In this document: positions 18,559 to 27,797 of the stretch, piece by piece | Layout: every line of letters begins with the position of its first letter | Numbering within the stretch: position 1 is the stretch's first letter | Source: Anaerolineae bacterium | GTDB lineage: Bacteria > Chloroflexota > Anaerolineae > Aggregatilineales > Phototrophicaceae | Assembly (NCBI GenBank): GCA_022822545.1 | Contig: JAJEBE010000049.1 | Coordinates: forward strand, 124,001-188,000 | Length of the DNA: 64,000 nucleotides | Reading direction: 5' to 3' | The notes under the pieces: model-generated | Told to the model about the DNA's origin: nothing | The model's input: only the letters and a program-made list of their open reading frames with translations | Database searches by the model: none | Translations under genes and position numbers: made by a program

Positions 18559-19584
18559 ATGAATCACTTGCCACCCGTAGAACGCTTTGTCAGCAGCAGC
18601 GGAGTCGACATTTACCGCCTGCCGCTGGTGCTCTTCCCCAATAACTTTAGCGGCCACGCCTTTGTTCTAGACGGCGCCGGCCCGCTTACCCTGGTTGATA
18701 CCGGCTCGGGCATGGGGCGCAGCAACGACGATCTGCTGGCCGGCTTCCGGCAAATCGGCGAGCGCTTCGGCAAATCGATAAAGCTGGGTGATATCAAGCG
18801 CGTCATCCTTACTCACGGACATATTGACCACTTCGGCGGCCTGGCCTTCGTCAAATCGCAGACCGACGCCGCTGTCGGCATCCATGAGTTGGATCGCCGC
18901 GTGTTGACCAACTACGAAGAACGCGTCGTCGTGGCGACCAAGGCCCTCGGCATTTTCTTCGACCGCGCCGGCATCCCGCCGTCACAGCGCGACGCGCTTT
19001 TCTCCATGTACGGCTTCGCCAAAAAACATGTCACCTCGATTGATGTCGATTTCAGCCCCGCCGATGAACAGATCATCGACGGCATGGAATTCATCCACAC
19101 GCCGGGGCATTGCCCGGGCCAGGTTTGCATTCGGCTTGGCGATGTCCTGCTCAGCGCCGATCATGTGCTCTCGCGCACGACCCCGCATCAATCGCCCGAG
19201 AGCATCACCCACTACATGGGGCTGGATCATTATGCGGATTCTCTGCGCAAGCTCCTGCGTTTTGATGGTATCCGCCTCGCGCTCGGCAGCCACGAAGACG
19301 CCATACATGACTTGTACGGGCGCATCCACGCTATACGCGCCAGCCATAATCGCAAGCTTGACCGCATACGCAAAATCATGCGCGACCATGACTCGCCCAT
19401 GACAACCAGCCAAATCTCAGCCCGGATGTACCCCGATGTTGAGGGCTACCATATCTTGCTGGCTATCGAGGAAGCCGGCGCGCATGTCGAATATCTATAT
19501 CAGCATGGGCACCTGGCGATCGCCAACCTGAGAGAATTCGAGGCGGAACCCAACCCGGCCATTTATTATCAGCTAAATGACTAA
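18559..19584 (+). CDS. MBL-fold metallo-hydrolase with C-terminal helical domain
   Basis: This is a 341-residue enzyme. The metallo-beta-lactamase core has H-G-H-I-D-H (residues 86-91), a second metal ligand in HTPGHCPGQ, and the bridging Asp in SADHVLSR. A C-terminal helical/winged-helix extension (about 270-330) resembles that of the LACTB2/hydroxyacylglutathione hydrolase-like branch. It is cytoplasmic; the substrate is unknown. It starts 68 nt after the antiporter gene, with a TACAAT hexamer at 18483-18488 that lacks a good -35. Confidence 0.88.
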   Translation: MNHLPPVERFVSSSGVDIYRLPLVLFPNNFSGHAFVLDGAGPLTLVDTGSGMGRSNDDLLAGFRQIGERFGKSIKLGDIKRVILTHGHIDHFGGLAFVKSQTDAAVGIHELDRRVLTNYEERVVVATKALGIFFDRAGIPPSQRDALFSMYGFAKKHVTSIDVDFSPADEQIIDGMEFIHTPGHCPGQVCIRLGDVLLSADHVLSRTTPHQSPESITHYMGLDHYADSLRKLLRFDGIRLALGSHEDAIHDLYGRIHAIRASHNRKLDRIRKIMRDHDSPMTTSQISARMYPDVEGYHILLAIEEAGAHVEYLYQHGHLAIANLREFEAEPNPAIYYQLND

Positions 19585-19703
19585 GCGCCCGGATTCCCCG
19601 GGCTCCGATTGACCACCATCGCAAGTTAATAGTACACTTGAGGCAAGTCGCTGATTTCCGCTGAAGGCAAAGCCATTTGGCTGAGCAAGGAGAAAAGGTG
19701 GAT

Positions 19704-20171
19704 ATGGAAGAGAAAGCGAAGATAGGTGGGCGCGAAGCTGGCGAGAGCCCCGAATTGGCTGGGCTGTCCAACCGCTTGCTTGCGGGCGTTATGGACGGCA
19801 TCCTGCAGGTTATAGCCCTTGTGCTGGCGATAATGCTGGTCGGGCTGGTTTGGGGCGACGCGGCCGAGTTTCTGCTTCAACTCGCCGCTTTGGCGGTGCC
19901 GATCGGTTATAACTGGTATTTCTGGACGCGCCGCAACGGGCAGACGCCCGGCAAGTTCGCCCTCGGGATCCAGGTTGTCAAAGCGGACGGCTCGCCAATT
20001 AGCGATGTCGATGCGGTCATCCGCGCGATCGGCTACCAGGTAAGTTCATTGGCCTGCGGCTTGGGTTATATCTGGGCGATTTTCGATAAGAACAATCAGA
20101 CTTGGCACGACAAGCTCGCCCGCACCTATGTTGTGCGCAAACAGGGAAATCGCCATACCGTTCAAGTTTAG
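19704..20171 (+). CDS. RDD family membrane protein
   Basis: This is a protein of about 155 residues with a charged N-terminus, then the RDD-domain pattern: SNRLLAGVMDGILQV, where the family's Arg-Asp-Asp becomes R...MD; three hydrophobic segments; the conserved loop RRNGQTPGKFALGIQVV; and a terminal segment DKNNQTWHDKLARTYVV, which matches the family ending. RDD proteins are small membrane proteins of poorly defined role, some linked to ion transport. The start is ATG 19704; GTG 19698 or TTG 19677 are possible, because two purine-rich sites (AAGGAG and AAGGTG) lie just upstream. Confidence 0.85.
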   Translation: MEEKAKIGGREAGESPELAGLSNRLLAGVMDGILQVIALVLAIMLVGLVWGDAAEFLLQLAALAVPIGYNWYFWTRRNGQTPGKFALGIQVVKADGSPISDVDAVIRAIGYQVSSLACGLGYIWAIFDKNNQTWHDKLARTYVVRKQGNRHTVQV

Positions 20172-20226
20172 GCTGTTCGCCTTTCTTGTTTAGCCCGTTT
20201 CGCAATACATTTGTTTGCATACGGCC

Positions 20227-20745
20227 ATGATGAAACTGGCGCAACATCTGGGCATTGCGCGCTATGAGGCGGATGAGCATTATCGCGCTGGCCTCGCCGC
20301 CTTTGTGAGGCGGGATTTATCGAAGTCGATTCAAGCGCTTGAGGCCGCCGTTGCGCTCCTCCCAAGACATGCCGAGTACCATGCCGCCCTGGGCTTCGTC
20401 CTGCTCGATGACAAGCGGCAGCGCGAGGCCGGCGCGGCTTTTGAGCGCGCCCTCAAGTTAAATCCTTATGAGATGTTGGCGAATTACGGCTCTGGCATAC
20501 TCGCGTATCGCGCCAAGAAGTGGCTTGAAGCCATGAACTATTTCACGGTCGCCCACGCTGCCCAGCCCAAACGCGCCGAAACACAATATTATCTGGCGAT
20601 GGTAAATCATCGAGTCGGCAAAAACTCCGAAGCTCTGGTGTGGATGGAGCGGGCTGCCAACGCCTTCGCCAAGACAGGCGACCGACGCCAAAGCCAATGT
20701 ACCGCTTGGAAGCGTGAGTTTCAAAAGCTGCTCGCGGCTGCCTAA
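20227..20745 (+). CDS. Tetratricopeptide repeat protein
   Basis: This 172-residue all-helical protein has about three TPR units: AGLAAFVRRDLSKSIQALEAA, AALGFVLLDDKRQREAGAAF and YLAMVNHRVGKNSEALVWME match the alternating small/large residue pattern of the 34-residue repeat. There is no signal peptide and no catalytic domain, so it is presumably a cytoplasmic protein-protein interaction scaffold. ATG 20227 (or 20230) is chosen over an in-frame TTG at 20215. It follows the RDD gene by 55 nt. Confidence 0.8.
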   Translation: MMKLAQHLGIARYEADEHYRAGLAAFVRRDLSKSIQALEAAVALLPRHAEYHAALGFVLLDDKRQREAGAAFERALKLNPYEMLANYGSGILAYRAKKWLEAMNYFTVAHAAQPKRAETQYYLAMVNHRVGKNSEALVWMERAANAFAKTGDRRQSQCTAWKREFQKLLAAA

Positions 20746-20811
20746 CTGACTAACTGATTAACGAGGCGGGCTCTGGCTCGACCCCGCTTCGGGCATTTGC
20801 CGGATGTGATC

Positions 20812-22479
20812 ATGACGAAACTTCTACCGCTAACGGGCGCTTCCCCTGAACCTGTGGCGCGGGTTCCCGCCCTGCTTCTGGCAATCGCCGCGCTGACGGC
20901 TCTGCTTGCCTTGGGCGCGTCGCCGGCCGAATCGCAAGGCGGCTTGGCGGACGAATGGTGGAATGACCGCGTCTTCTACGAGATATTCATCCGAAGTTTT
21001 CAGGATAGCGATGGCGATGGCATCGGCGATATTCAAGGTCTGATCGACCGGCTCGATTATCTCAACGATGGCGACCCGGCTACTGACAATGACCTGGGCA
21101 TCACCGGCATCTGGCTGATGCCGCCCTTCGAGGCGCACAGCTACCACGGCTATGATGTAACGGACTATTACGCGGTTGAATCCGACTACGGCAGCTTGGC
21201 CGATATGCGGCGGCTGATCGCGGAAGCGCATAGACGGGGCATCGCCGTCCTTGTCGATATGGTGATAAACCACACATCTAGCCGGCACCCCTGGTTCATG
21301 TCATCGCGCCTTGGCGAGGAAACCTACGCCGACTGGTACATTTGGGCCGATGACGATCCCGGCTACCCTGGCCCCTGGGGCGCCCCCGCCTGGCATCAAG
21401 CCGGGGGCCGCTATTACTACGGCGTCTTCTGGGATGGCATGCCGGATCTGAACTTTCTTAACGCCGCGGTGACTCAGGAAGTCTACGATATCGCAACATT
21501 CTGGCTGACGGACATCGGCGTCCATGGCTTCCGGCTTGACGCGATCAAGCACCTCATTGAAGTGGGCGAATCCCAGGAAAACACCCCCGAGAACCGCGCC
21601 TGGCTCGCCGCCTACGAGACCCATCTCGAAGCGGTGAAGCCCCATAGCTTAACGATCGGCGAGATCTTCAACGGACCTTCTTTCGTCGTCGCGCGCTACA
21701 TCGAGGAGGGCGCGATAGATATCGCTTTCGACTTCAATTTGGCGGACAAGATGATATCGGCGGCCCAGCGCGGCGCCGCTCGCGATATTGCCCGCGCCCA
21801 CCGCACCGCCCTCCGCGATTATCCCCTGAACCAGTTCGCGACGTTCCTGACCAACCACGATCAAACCCGGCTGGCGAACCAGTTGCTTTTTGACATCGGC
21901 AAGAACAAAGTAGCCGCCTCGCTGCTGTTGACCGGTCCCGGGCTGCCCTTCATATATTATGGCGAGGAAATTGGCATGGCCGGCGCAAAGCCGGACGAGC
22001 GCCTGCGCACGCCGATGCACTGGGATGATTCGCGCCGCGCCGGTTTCACCGCCAGCGATTCGGTCTGGGAGCCATTGCAGAAATCGGAAAATATCACCGC
22101 CGCGAATGTTGCCCGCCAAGACTCGGATCCCGATTCGCTCTTGAGCCATTATCGCGACTTGATTCACTTGCGCAACAGCAATTCCGCCCTGCGTCGGGGC
22201 GGTTTAACCCCGGTCGATAGCTCGGCGCGGAATATCTACGCCTTTCTCCGTCACGATGCCGAGCAGACTCTCCTCGTGCTAATCAATCTCTCGGGCGAAA
22301 CGACTGCGGACTACGCGCTTACGCTCGCCGAGAGCGGCCTGGACCTTGCCGCGCCGAGGCTTGTCTATGGAGCAGGCCAGTTAGCGACCCCGTCATTCAA
22401 CTCTGATGGCGGCTTTGACGGCTACCGACCGCTTTCAGAACTCGATCCGCATAGCCTGCGCGTCATTGAGTTCGGATAG
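20812..22479 (+). CDS. Secreted alpha-amylase family glycoside hydrolase (GH13)
   Basis: This 555-residue enzyme has an N-terminal signal peptide (hydrophobic core LLLAIAALTALLALGA, likely cleavage after SPAESQG), so it acts outside the membrane on alpha-glucans or oligosaccharides. The GH13 conserved regions are in order: DMVINHTSSRHPWF (region I), GFRLDAIKHLIEVG (region II, nucleophile Asp), GEIFNG (region III, acid/base Glu) and FLTNHDQTR (region IV, transition-state Asp). The early sequence YEIFIRSFQDSDGDGIGDIQG is a calcium-site-like loop typical of the oligo-1,6-glucosidase/amylase branch. ATG 20812 is preferred to TTG 20797. Confidence 0.94.
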   Translation: MTKLLPLTGASPEPVARVPALLLAIAALTALLALGASPAESQGGLADEWWNDRVFYEIFIRSFQDSDGDGIGDIQGLIDRLDYLNDGDPATDNDLGITGIWLMPPFEAHSYHGYDVTDYYAVESDYGSLADMRRLIAEAHRRGIAVLVDMVINHTSSRHPWFMSSRLGEETYADWYIWADDDPGYPGPWGAPAWHQAGGRYYYGVFWDGMPDLNFLNAAVTQEVYDIATFWLTDIGVHGFRLDAIKHLIEVGESQENTPENRAWLAAYETHLEAVKPHSLTIGEIFNGPSFVVARYIEEGAIDIAFDFNLADKMISAAQRGAARDIARAHRTALRDYPLNQFATFLTNHDQTRLANQLLFDIGKNKVAASLLLTGPGLPFIYYGEEIGMAGAKPDERLRTPMHWDDSRRAGFTASDSVWEPLQKSENITAANVARQDSDPDSLLSHYRDLIHLRNSNSALRRGGLTPVDSSARNIYAFLRHDAEQTLLVLINLSGETTADYALTLAESGLDLAAPRLVYGAGQLATPSFNSDGGFDGYRPLSELDPHSLRVIEFG

Positions 22480-22599
22480 CCAACTGTCCCGAATGGCGCC
22501 TATACAACAGCGCCGCCTTCGGCTATCAAGAATTGCGTCTTCATCAGCCACCAACTAGAATCGGGGCCAGCTTCCCTCAAAATTCTAAAGTAGGTCGCA

Positions 22600-23502
22600 T
22601 TGGTAACCTTCTTGGGCGAGACTGCCGCGCTCGCCGCCGCCCTCTGCTTCAGCCTGGCGTCAATCACTTTTACGCTGGCCGGGCGCAAGTTTGGCGCGAG
22701 CGCGTCGATGGCGCTCAGCCTCGTCATCTCACTCGTCTTTCTGCTCCCCCTTCATCTGGCGCTGCAGGGCGAACTCTTTCCCTTTGATACCTCGCCCCAA
22801 CGCTGGCTGCTGCTGGGATTGTCCAGCCTGGCAGGCTTCGTCATCTCAGCGCTGATGCTTCTGCGCGCCTTTCAATACATCGGGCCCCGCCTGACCTTGC
22901 TCGTCGGCGCGACCTCGCCGATATATGCCACCGGAATGGCTTGGCTCTTCCTGGGCCAAGGCTTGTCGAATCACGCAATTCTTGGGATCTTGCTGGTCAT
23001 CAGTGGCGTAGTCGGGGTCGTTTCCGAAGATTCCATTGGCGCCTACAGCCGAAAGATCGCCGAATATCGCAAGGGATTGATGCTGGCGTTTGGCGCTGCC
23101 TTCGCCCAAGGCGCCTCCTTCATCTTGATGTCGCAAGGGGTAGCGGGCGACTATCCGGCAATGAGCGCCAGCCTGATTCGGACGGTGGTCGCATTGATTC
23201 TGCTTTGCCTTTTCATCGGGATACGCGGCAAGATTCGCTACAATCTGGACTTGATATCTACCGAGCCGCGCTCGCTCGCGTTGATCATGCTGGCTTCGCT
23301 GGCCGGTCCGGTCGTCGGCAACACGTTGATACTGCTATCCTTGCAGTTTACTAGCGTCGGCATCTCATCAACATTGACCGGCACCACTCCGATTTTCCTG
23401 ATCCCAATTTCCTTCATCGTGTTTGGCGAGCGTATTACCCTGCGCGCCTGCATCGGCACTGTCCTGGCGGTCCTTGGCGTGGCGCTCCTTTTCGCCGCTT
23501 GA
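22600..23502 (+). CDS. DMT superfamily transporter (EamA domains)
   Basis: This is a 300-residue protein with ten predicted membrane helices arranged as two EamA repeats; each repeat ends with the family's G-rich helix (GILLVISGVVGVV and GTVLAVLGVALLF). The sequence between repeats is charged and cytoplasmic. It is a predicted exporter or permease for small metabolites, substrate unknown. The start is uncertain: TTG 22600 (after TAGGT) gives the expected N-terminus; no ATG is suitably placed. Confidence 0.9.
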   Translation: MVTFLGETAALAAALCFSLASITFTLAGRKFGASASMALSLVISLVFLLPLHLALQGELFPFDTSPQRWLLLGLSSLAGFVISALMLLRAFQYIGPRLTLLVGATSPIYATGMAWLFLGQGLSNHAILGILLVISGVVGVVSEDSIGAYSRKIAEYRKGLMLAFGAAFAQGASFILMSQGVAGDYPAMSASLIRTVVALILLCLFIGIRGKIRYNLDLISTEPRSLALIMLASLAGPVVGNTLILLSLQFTSVGISSTLTGTTPIFLIPISFIVFGERITLRACIGTVLAVLGVALLFAA

Positions 23503-23734
23503 GCAGCGATTTATGCGCGAGGCTGGTCCAACATCAATAGGGAGTGCTGATTCTGGTGGATGTGAAACGTTAGCATTTATATCGGTTTCCGCATCTAAGC
23601 TCCCCTCCCTAATGCTTTGGATGCTCGCCATAGAGATGGCGAGAGGGCCGGGGCTGGGGTTAGAAAAGGCAATATCTACGAAATTAACCACTGCCGCATC
23701 AATACGCCGATTTTTCATGTCGGCTCAAAGTGGC

Positions 23735-23740
23735 TATAAT
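23735..23740 (+). promoter_or_regulatory. Candidate -10 element upstream of GNAT gene
   Basis: A perfect TATAAT lies 38 nt before the ATG at 23779, at the end of a 276-bp intergenic gap. The best hexamer 17 bp upstream is the weak TTTTCA (23712-23717), so the -35 is uncertain. The rest of the gap (about 23590-23670) holds a fragment of a GGGCCGGGG-type repeat also seen near 27930. Confidence 0.4.
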
Positions 23741-23778
23741 AGTCGCTGGATACGTACAGAAATGCGAAGGTCTTGGCG

Positions 23779-24309
23779 ATGGCCGAATTTAGCATCCGTC
23801 CTTTGGAGCGCTCCGACCGTGAATGGGTGGCCCACTTTTTGGACGAGCGCTGGGGAACAACACAAATTGTCTCCCGCGGTAAAGCGGTCTACGGTCACCT
23901 CTTGCCGGGCTTCATGGCGGAACGGACTACAAACGAGTCCGAAGATGAAGCCTCAGAAGCAGAGGCGCCGGCGGACCTGGAGAATATCGGCCTGGTCACT
24001 GTGCATGTCGGTGAGAAAGAATGCGAGATCACGACCTTGAATAGCTTGACGGAGTGCGTCGGCGTGGGCTCGGCGCTGGTGGAGGCGGTGGAGGCTTGGG
24101 CGCGGGAAGCCGATATAGAACGCCTTTGGCTGGTCACCACCAATGACAATCTCGCCGCTCTCAAGTTTTGGCAAAAGCGTGGATACGAACTGGTCACGGT
24201 ACATCGAAACGCGATAGCCGATGCCCGGCGCATCAAGCCGCAGATTCCCATCACGGGCTTGCATGGCATCACCATCCGTGACGAGATTGAGCTGGAGAAG
24301 CGTTTCTAG
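23779..24309 (+). CDS. GNAT family N-acetyltransferase
   Basis: This is a 176-residue single-domain acyl-CoA N-acyltransferase. Motif A is seen as TECVGVGSALVEAVEAWA (a Q/R-x-x-G-x-G/A variant that binds the CoA pyrophosphate), and motif B includes TNDNLAALKFWQKRGYELV, the common C-terminal half of small GNATs. Residues ~50-70 are an acidic insertion (ESEDEASEAEAPADLE). The substrate is not predictable. ATG 23779, with AAGG 8 nt upstream, is preferred over TTG 23773. Confidence 0.88.
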   Translation: MAEFSIRPLERSDREWVAHFLDERWGTTQIVSRGKAVYGHLLPGFMAERTTNESEDEASEAEAPADLENIGLVTVHVGEKECEITTLNSLTECVGVGSALVEAVEAWAREADIERLWLVTTNDNLAALKFWQKRGYELVTVHRNAIADARRIKPQIPITGLHGITIRDEIELEKRF

Positions 24310-24337
24310 CCGCTCTCATGCTTTCCGCCGCAGCGCT

Positions 24338-24844
24338 TCAGGCTGAGCTGTCGTCGTTGGCGGCGCTTCTTCTTTCCTGGTAGTCCCGCCACAGATTCTC
24401 GCCTACTGCCAATAGCGCTCCGAGCACAATGGCGTGATCCGCCAGGTTGGATACGTTCGAAATTACATCCGGAATCTGATAATGGATAAAGTCCACCACG
24501 TGCCCGTATTGCAAGCGATCAAGCGCATTGCCGATCGCGCCGCCGATGACAAGCCCGATCGCGACGGGCGCCAGGCGCGCCTCAGATCGCGTATCGCGGA
24601 AGTACCAGAGCAAACCAGCGATGATGAACAGCGCGACAAGCAGAAAAACATCGCCAGCCATCGGCAGTATGCCAAAAGCGGCGCCGCTGTTGCTGCTGCG
24701 CGTAAACTGAAAGAGCGGCGCCAATGCTGGAATCGGCGCGGCGCTTTCGTATAATTCCAAATTGGCGACTACCCAGCTTTTGCTGGCTTGATCGGTGACG
24801 ACCGTCGCCGCGAGCGCGCTGCCCAAGATGATCCACTTTCGCAT
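24338..24844 (-). CDS. lspA: Lipoprotein signal peptidase II
   Basis: LspA is the aspartic protease that removes signal peptides from lipidated prolipoproteins, acting after Lgt, which is also in this window. The 168-residue, four-helix protein carries both catalytic aspartates in family motifs: GNALDRLQYGHVVDFI (Asp118) and SNLADHAIV (Asp136), plus the N-terminal TDQASK motif. The ATG at 24844 with TTGGAG upstream is chosen over TTG 24856. The stop lies 28 nt from the converging GNAT gene. Confidence 0.95.
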   Translation of the reverse strand: MRKWIILGSALAATVVTDQASKSWVVANLELYESAAPIPALAPLFQFTRSSNSGAAFGILPMAGDVFLLVALFIIAGLLWYFRDTRSEARLAPVAIGLVIGGAIGNALDRLQYGHVVDFIHYQIPDVISNVSNLADHAIVLGALLAVGENLWRDYQERRSAANDDSSA

Positions 24845-25229
24845 CGGGCGCTCCAAAGCTGACCGGTAAATGCCGATGTATTGTAGCAGAAAGTCGACTG
24901 TCGTCCTGTCAGGCTCATACCTGATCCTATGCTACCGGGCAATCGCTTCAAATTGTTTTTACCGCCAAGTGCACCGAGAGGATAGAGGACACAAAGAAAA
25001 GCTGTTTGGCATTTAGGCGGCAGCGACAGTTCCCGCCTTCTGACGACGGCAGGTGTTGAGAAAAGGCCGAAAAAATACTAATACCTCTGTGTCCTCAATT
25101 TAACTCGCTGTACTCGGTGGTAGAATTTCAGCTTGATTCTTCGTCATCCCATGCGTCATCATTTTGAAGCGATTGTCCTATCCTATCCTAAAGCCATCTT
25201 GGCTCGTGAACATTCTACCGGGGAAACAC
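24845..25229. other. Intergenic region with a 161-bp inverted-repeat element
   Basis: This 385-bp gap lies between the divergent lspA and phosphotransferase genes. It contains no plausible gene. Most of it (24961-25121) is a small element with imperfect terminal inverted repeats, described separately. A TAGAAT hexamer at 25121-25126 could be the -10 for the downstream gene, but I see no matching -35. Confidence 0.6.
24961..25121. repeat. MITE-like element with ~33-bp terminal inverted repeats
   Basis: The left arm (24961-24993) begins ACCGCCAAGTGCACCGAG and ends GAGGACACA. The right arm (25088-25121), read in reverse complement, begins ACCACCGAGTACAGCGAG and ends GAGGACACA. Roughly 14 of the first 18 and all of the last 9 positions agree. 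The 94-bp interior is noncoding. A related CACCGAG...CACAGAG sequence with an opposing TTTGTGTTCTTCGCG arm occurs at 60674-60755. Confidence 0.65.
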
Positions 25230-26261
25230 ATGCAATTGACCGAATTGAGCTTGGGGCGGCAGAAGGCCCTGTTTGAAGCCGCCGCCGCCGCAGTCCTTCC
25301 CCAATGGCAAATTGGCGAATATGAAATCGCCTGGATCAGCTACAGCACAAATGCCGTTTTCGCTGTCAAAGCGGCGACCGGTCGCTACATCTTGCGCCTG
25401 CATACGCCCGGCCGAGTATCCCAAAAGGTGCTGCGTTCCGAACTCTATTGGCTGCGGGCGATCCGGCAGCGGACCAGCCTGATTGCGCCCATGCCGGTCT
25501 CCGCTTCAAACGGTCAACTGTTCGCCGCATTTTCGCCGCCGACGCTGCCGTCAACTGGCGAGATCCTTTGCGTATTGTTCGAGCGAATGGCGGGGCAAAG
25601 CAAACCGGCATCGGCCCTGACCGGAGCAGACCTGCGCAGAATCGGCGCTTACCTCGGCGAGTTGCATCGCGCGGCCCAATTCGATCCCCCGGCCGATTTC
25701 CAGCGACACTGCCTCGACTTCGAGGGGCTCTTCGGCGTCGCTTCGCCTTATTATGTGGCGGACGAATGCCAATTCCTCACGCCCGAGCAAAGCGAAATCT
25801 TCCGGACGCTAACTCAGCGCCTCCGCCAGGCGATGACCCGGCTGGATAACACCGGCGCTAGATCCGGCTTGATCCACGCCGACTTGCTCGCCAAGAACCT
25901 GTTATTCAGCGGCGATGCGGTCGCCGCCCTCGATTTCGAATATTGCGGCTGGGGCTGTTTCCTCTACGATCTCGCGCCTCTGCTCTGGCAGTTGAAGGGC
26001 GATCGCGCTTCTGACTATGCCCAGCTCGAGTCCGCGCTCTGGCATGGCTACATCTCAATACGCCCGGAGGCGGAGAAACAGCGCGCTTCCCTGGAAGATT
26101 TCATCGCCGCGCGCCAACTCCTCTCCTGTCGCTGGCTGCTGCAGAACCGGCATCTGCCCAATGTGCGGGCTATGGCGCCGGCCCTCCTGCAAGCGCGCGC
26201 CCAAGAGTTGAAGGACTATCTGTCTACCGGCCTGTTGCTGCGCCGCTCGGCGACGCTTTAG
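25230..26261 (+). CDS. Aminoglycoside phosphotransferase-family kinase (APH/RdoA-like)
   Basis: This 343-residue protein has the protein-kinase-like APH fold. The Brenner-type catalytic motif H-A-D-L-L-A-K-N (His216, Asp218, Asn223) is followed by A-L-D-F-E-Y for metal binding, a combination found in homoserine kinase II, RdoA/YihE-type and antibiotic kinases. The substrate may be a metabolite or protein side chain; resistance should not be assumed. ATG 25230, preceded by GGGGAAA, is favoured over GTG 25206 and TTG 25164. The MFS gene starts 25 nt downstream, so the two may be cotranscribed. Confidence 0.85.
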   Translation: MQLTELSLGRQKALFEAAAAAVLPQWQIGEYEIAWISYSTNAVFAVKAATGRYILRLHTPGRVSQKVLRSELYWLRAIRQRTSLIAPMPVSASNGQLFAAFSPPTLPSTGEILCVLFERMAGQSKPASALTGADLRRIGAYLGELHRAAQFDPPADFQRHCLDFEGLFGVASPYYVADECQFLTPEQSEIFRTLTQRLRQAMTRLDNTGARSGLIHADLLAKNLLFSGDAVAALDFEYCGWGCFLYDLAPLLWQLKGDRASDYAQLESALWHGYISIRPEAEKQRASLEDFIAARQLLSCRWLLQNRHLPNVRAMAPALLQARAQELKDYLSTGLLLRRSATL

Positions 26262-26286
26262 TTGACAAAGGTTTGAGTGATCCCGA

Positions 26287-27522
26287 ATGTTATTCAAAAC
26301 GCGCTTCCCTCGGGCCGACGCCTACAAGCTCTACCTCTTCATGACGGCGGTGCAGGCGGTCGCCCTGACTGCCGTTTTCACAATCAATATGGTCTACCAG
26401 GTACAGCAAGTTGGCTTGAATGCCCTGCAATTGGTTCTGGTGGGCACAACGCTTGAATTGACCGCCTTCCTGATGGAAATCCCCACCGGCGTCGTCGCCG
26501 ATGTCTATAGCCGGCGGCTGTCGGTCATTGTTGGATTCCTCCTGCTCGGCATCGGTTTCATTGTCGAAGGCGGGCTGCCGATCTTTGAAGCGCTGCTGGT
26601 CGCCCAGGTCATCATGGGCCTGGGTTATACCTTCCTCAGCGGCGCGACCTCGGCCTGGATCGTCGATGAGATCGGCTATGAACGCGCGTCCGGCGCTTTT
26701 CTGCGCGCGTCCCAAGTGGCGCAAGTGGCCAGCTTCCTCGCGATTGGCTTGAGCGTTGCCCTTGCCAGTTACAGCCTGCAGCTCGCCATCATCACCGGCG
26801 GCTTCATTCTTCTCGCGCTCGCCGCCTTGCTGACCCTGGTCATGCCGGAGCGCGGCTTCAAGCCCGCCGGCGAACGAGAATCCTGGCAGACCTTTCGCGC
26901 TACGCTGCGGGGCGGTATGCGCCTGGTCCGCGCGCGCCAAATCCTGCTGCTGATTATCATCGCGATGCTGATCCACGGTGCCTTCAGCGAAGGCTTCGAC
27001 CGTCTGTCCACCGCCCATATTTTGCAGAATTTCGCATTGCCGCCTTTGGGCTCGCTCAACGAAATCGTCTGGTTCGGCATCATCAGCGCCGTATCCATGC
27101 CCTTGACTCTGGGCGTAACCGAGGTCATCCGCCGCCGGCTCGACCTGACCAATGGACGTACCGTGGCCCTGACCCTGACCGCCGTCTACCTTGTGATGAT
27201 CGGCAGTGTTCTGCTCTTCACGCTGGGCGAAAGTTTCGCCCTGATATTGCTAGGATTCTGGCTGACCCAAGCGGCCCGCGGCGTCTGCAATCCCCTGATG
27301 GACGCCTGGATCAATCTCTACGTTGAATCCGATGTCCGGGCCACCGTCCTGTCCTTTGGCGGGCAGGCCGATGCCTTCGGGCAGATCGCCGGCGGTCCTG
27401 TCGTCGGCGCAATCGGCTTGTGGCGCTCCGTGCGCGTCGCCATTGCCTGCTCGGCCCTCATGCTGCTGCCCATTCTGCTCGTCTTCCGCCGCACGCTGCG
27501 GCCACCGCCCTCGGATGAATAA
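26287..27522 (+). CDS. MFS transporter, paralogue A
   Basis: This 411-residue transporter has about twelve membrane helices. After helix 2 it shows MEIPTGVVADVYSRRLSVIVG, an MFS loop 2-3 signature (G-x-x-A-D-x-x-S-R-R/K). It is clearly related to the transporter at 29253: both share PTG-x-x-AD-x-x-SR, WIVDEIG/WLVDELG, GFKPAG/GFQPAG and a central AHILQNF/PHIVQNF segment. The substrate is unknown. It follows a phosphotransferase-family kinase closely. Confidence 0.92.
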   Translation: MLFKTRFPRADAYKLYLFMTAVQAVALTAVFTINMVYQVQQVGLNALQLVLVGTTLELTAFLMEIPTGVVADVYSRRLSVIVGFLLLGIGFIVEGGLPIFEALLVAQVIMGLGYTFLSGATSAWIVDEIGYERASGAFLRASQVAQVASFLAIGLSVALASYSLQLAIITGGFILLALAALLTLVMPERGFKPAGERESWQTFRATLRGGMRLVRARQILLLIIIAMLIHGAFSEGFDRLSTAHILQNFALPPLGSLNEIVWFGIISAVSMPLTLGVTEVIRRRLDLTNGRTVALTLTAVYLVMIGSVLLFTLGESFALILLGFWLTQAARGVCNPLMDAWINLYVESDVRATVLSFGGQADAFGQIAGGPVVGAIGLWRSVRVAIACSALMLLPILLVFRRTLRPPPSDE

Positions 27523-27679
27523 ACTCCCCGTGTGCAGTTATAAAGCGATTCGAATCCAGTTAATAAATGAACATTTGTTCTTGTATGGAACGCCCTTGTG
27601 TGCTAGCGTGACTGTATGGCAGATCTCTTATTGCGTTTTCGCCGGTGGCGACGCTCCCCCTCTCCTAGTGCTGTGTCGG

Positions 27680-27700
27680 CGGTCAGTGTCTACGCGACCT
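27680..27700. repeat. 21-nt direct repeat, copy 1
   Basis: The 21 bases from CGGTCAGTG to GCGACCT at 27680-27700 are identical to 60762-60782. In both places a GTAGGGGYGAC-type hairpin lies 100-160 bp downstream. Confidence 0.8.
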
Positions 27701-27797
27701 ACGCGCGCCCATTGTGTGCTGAGGACAGGACAGGTTTGATTTGCTTGTATATGAGAGCGGCGGGACAGCAATCACAAACATCATATTTGCTGAAAGT

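Noticed and set aside
25230-26261. Antibiotic-resistance aminoglycoside phosphotransferase
   Set aside because: Only the general kinase fold motifs are present; housekeeping members of the family share them, and no resistance context exists.
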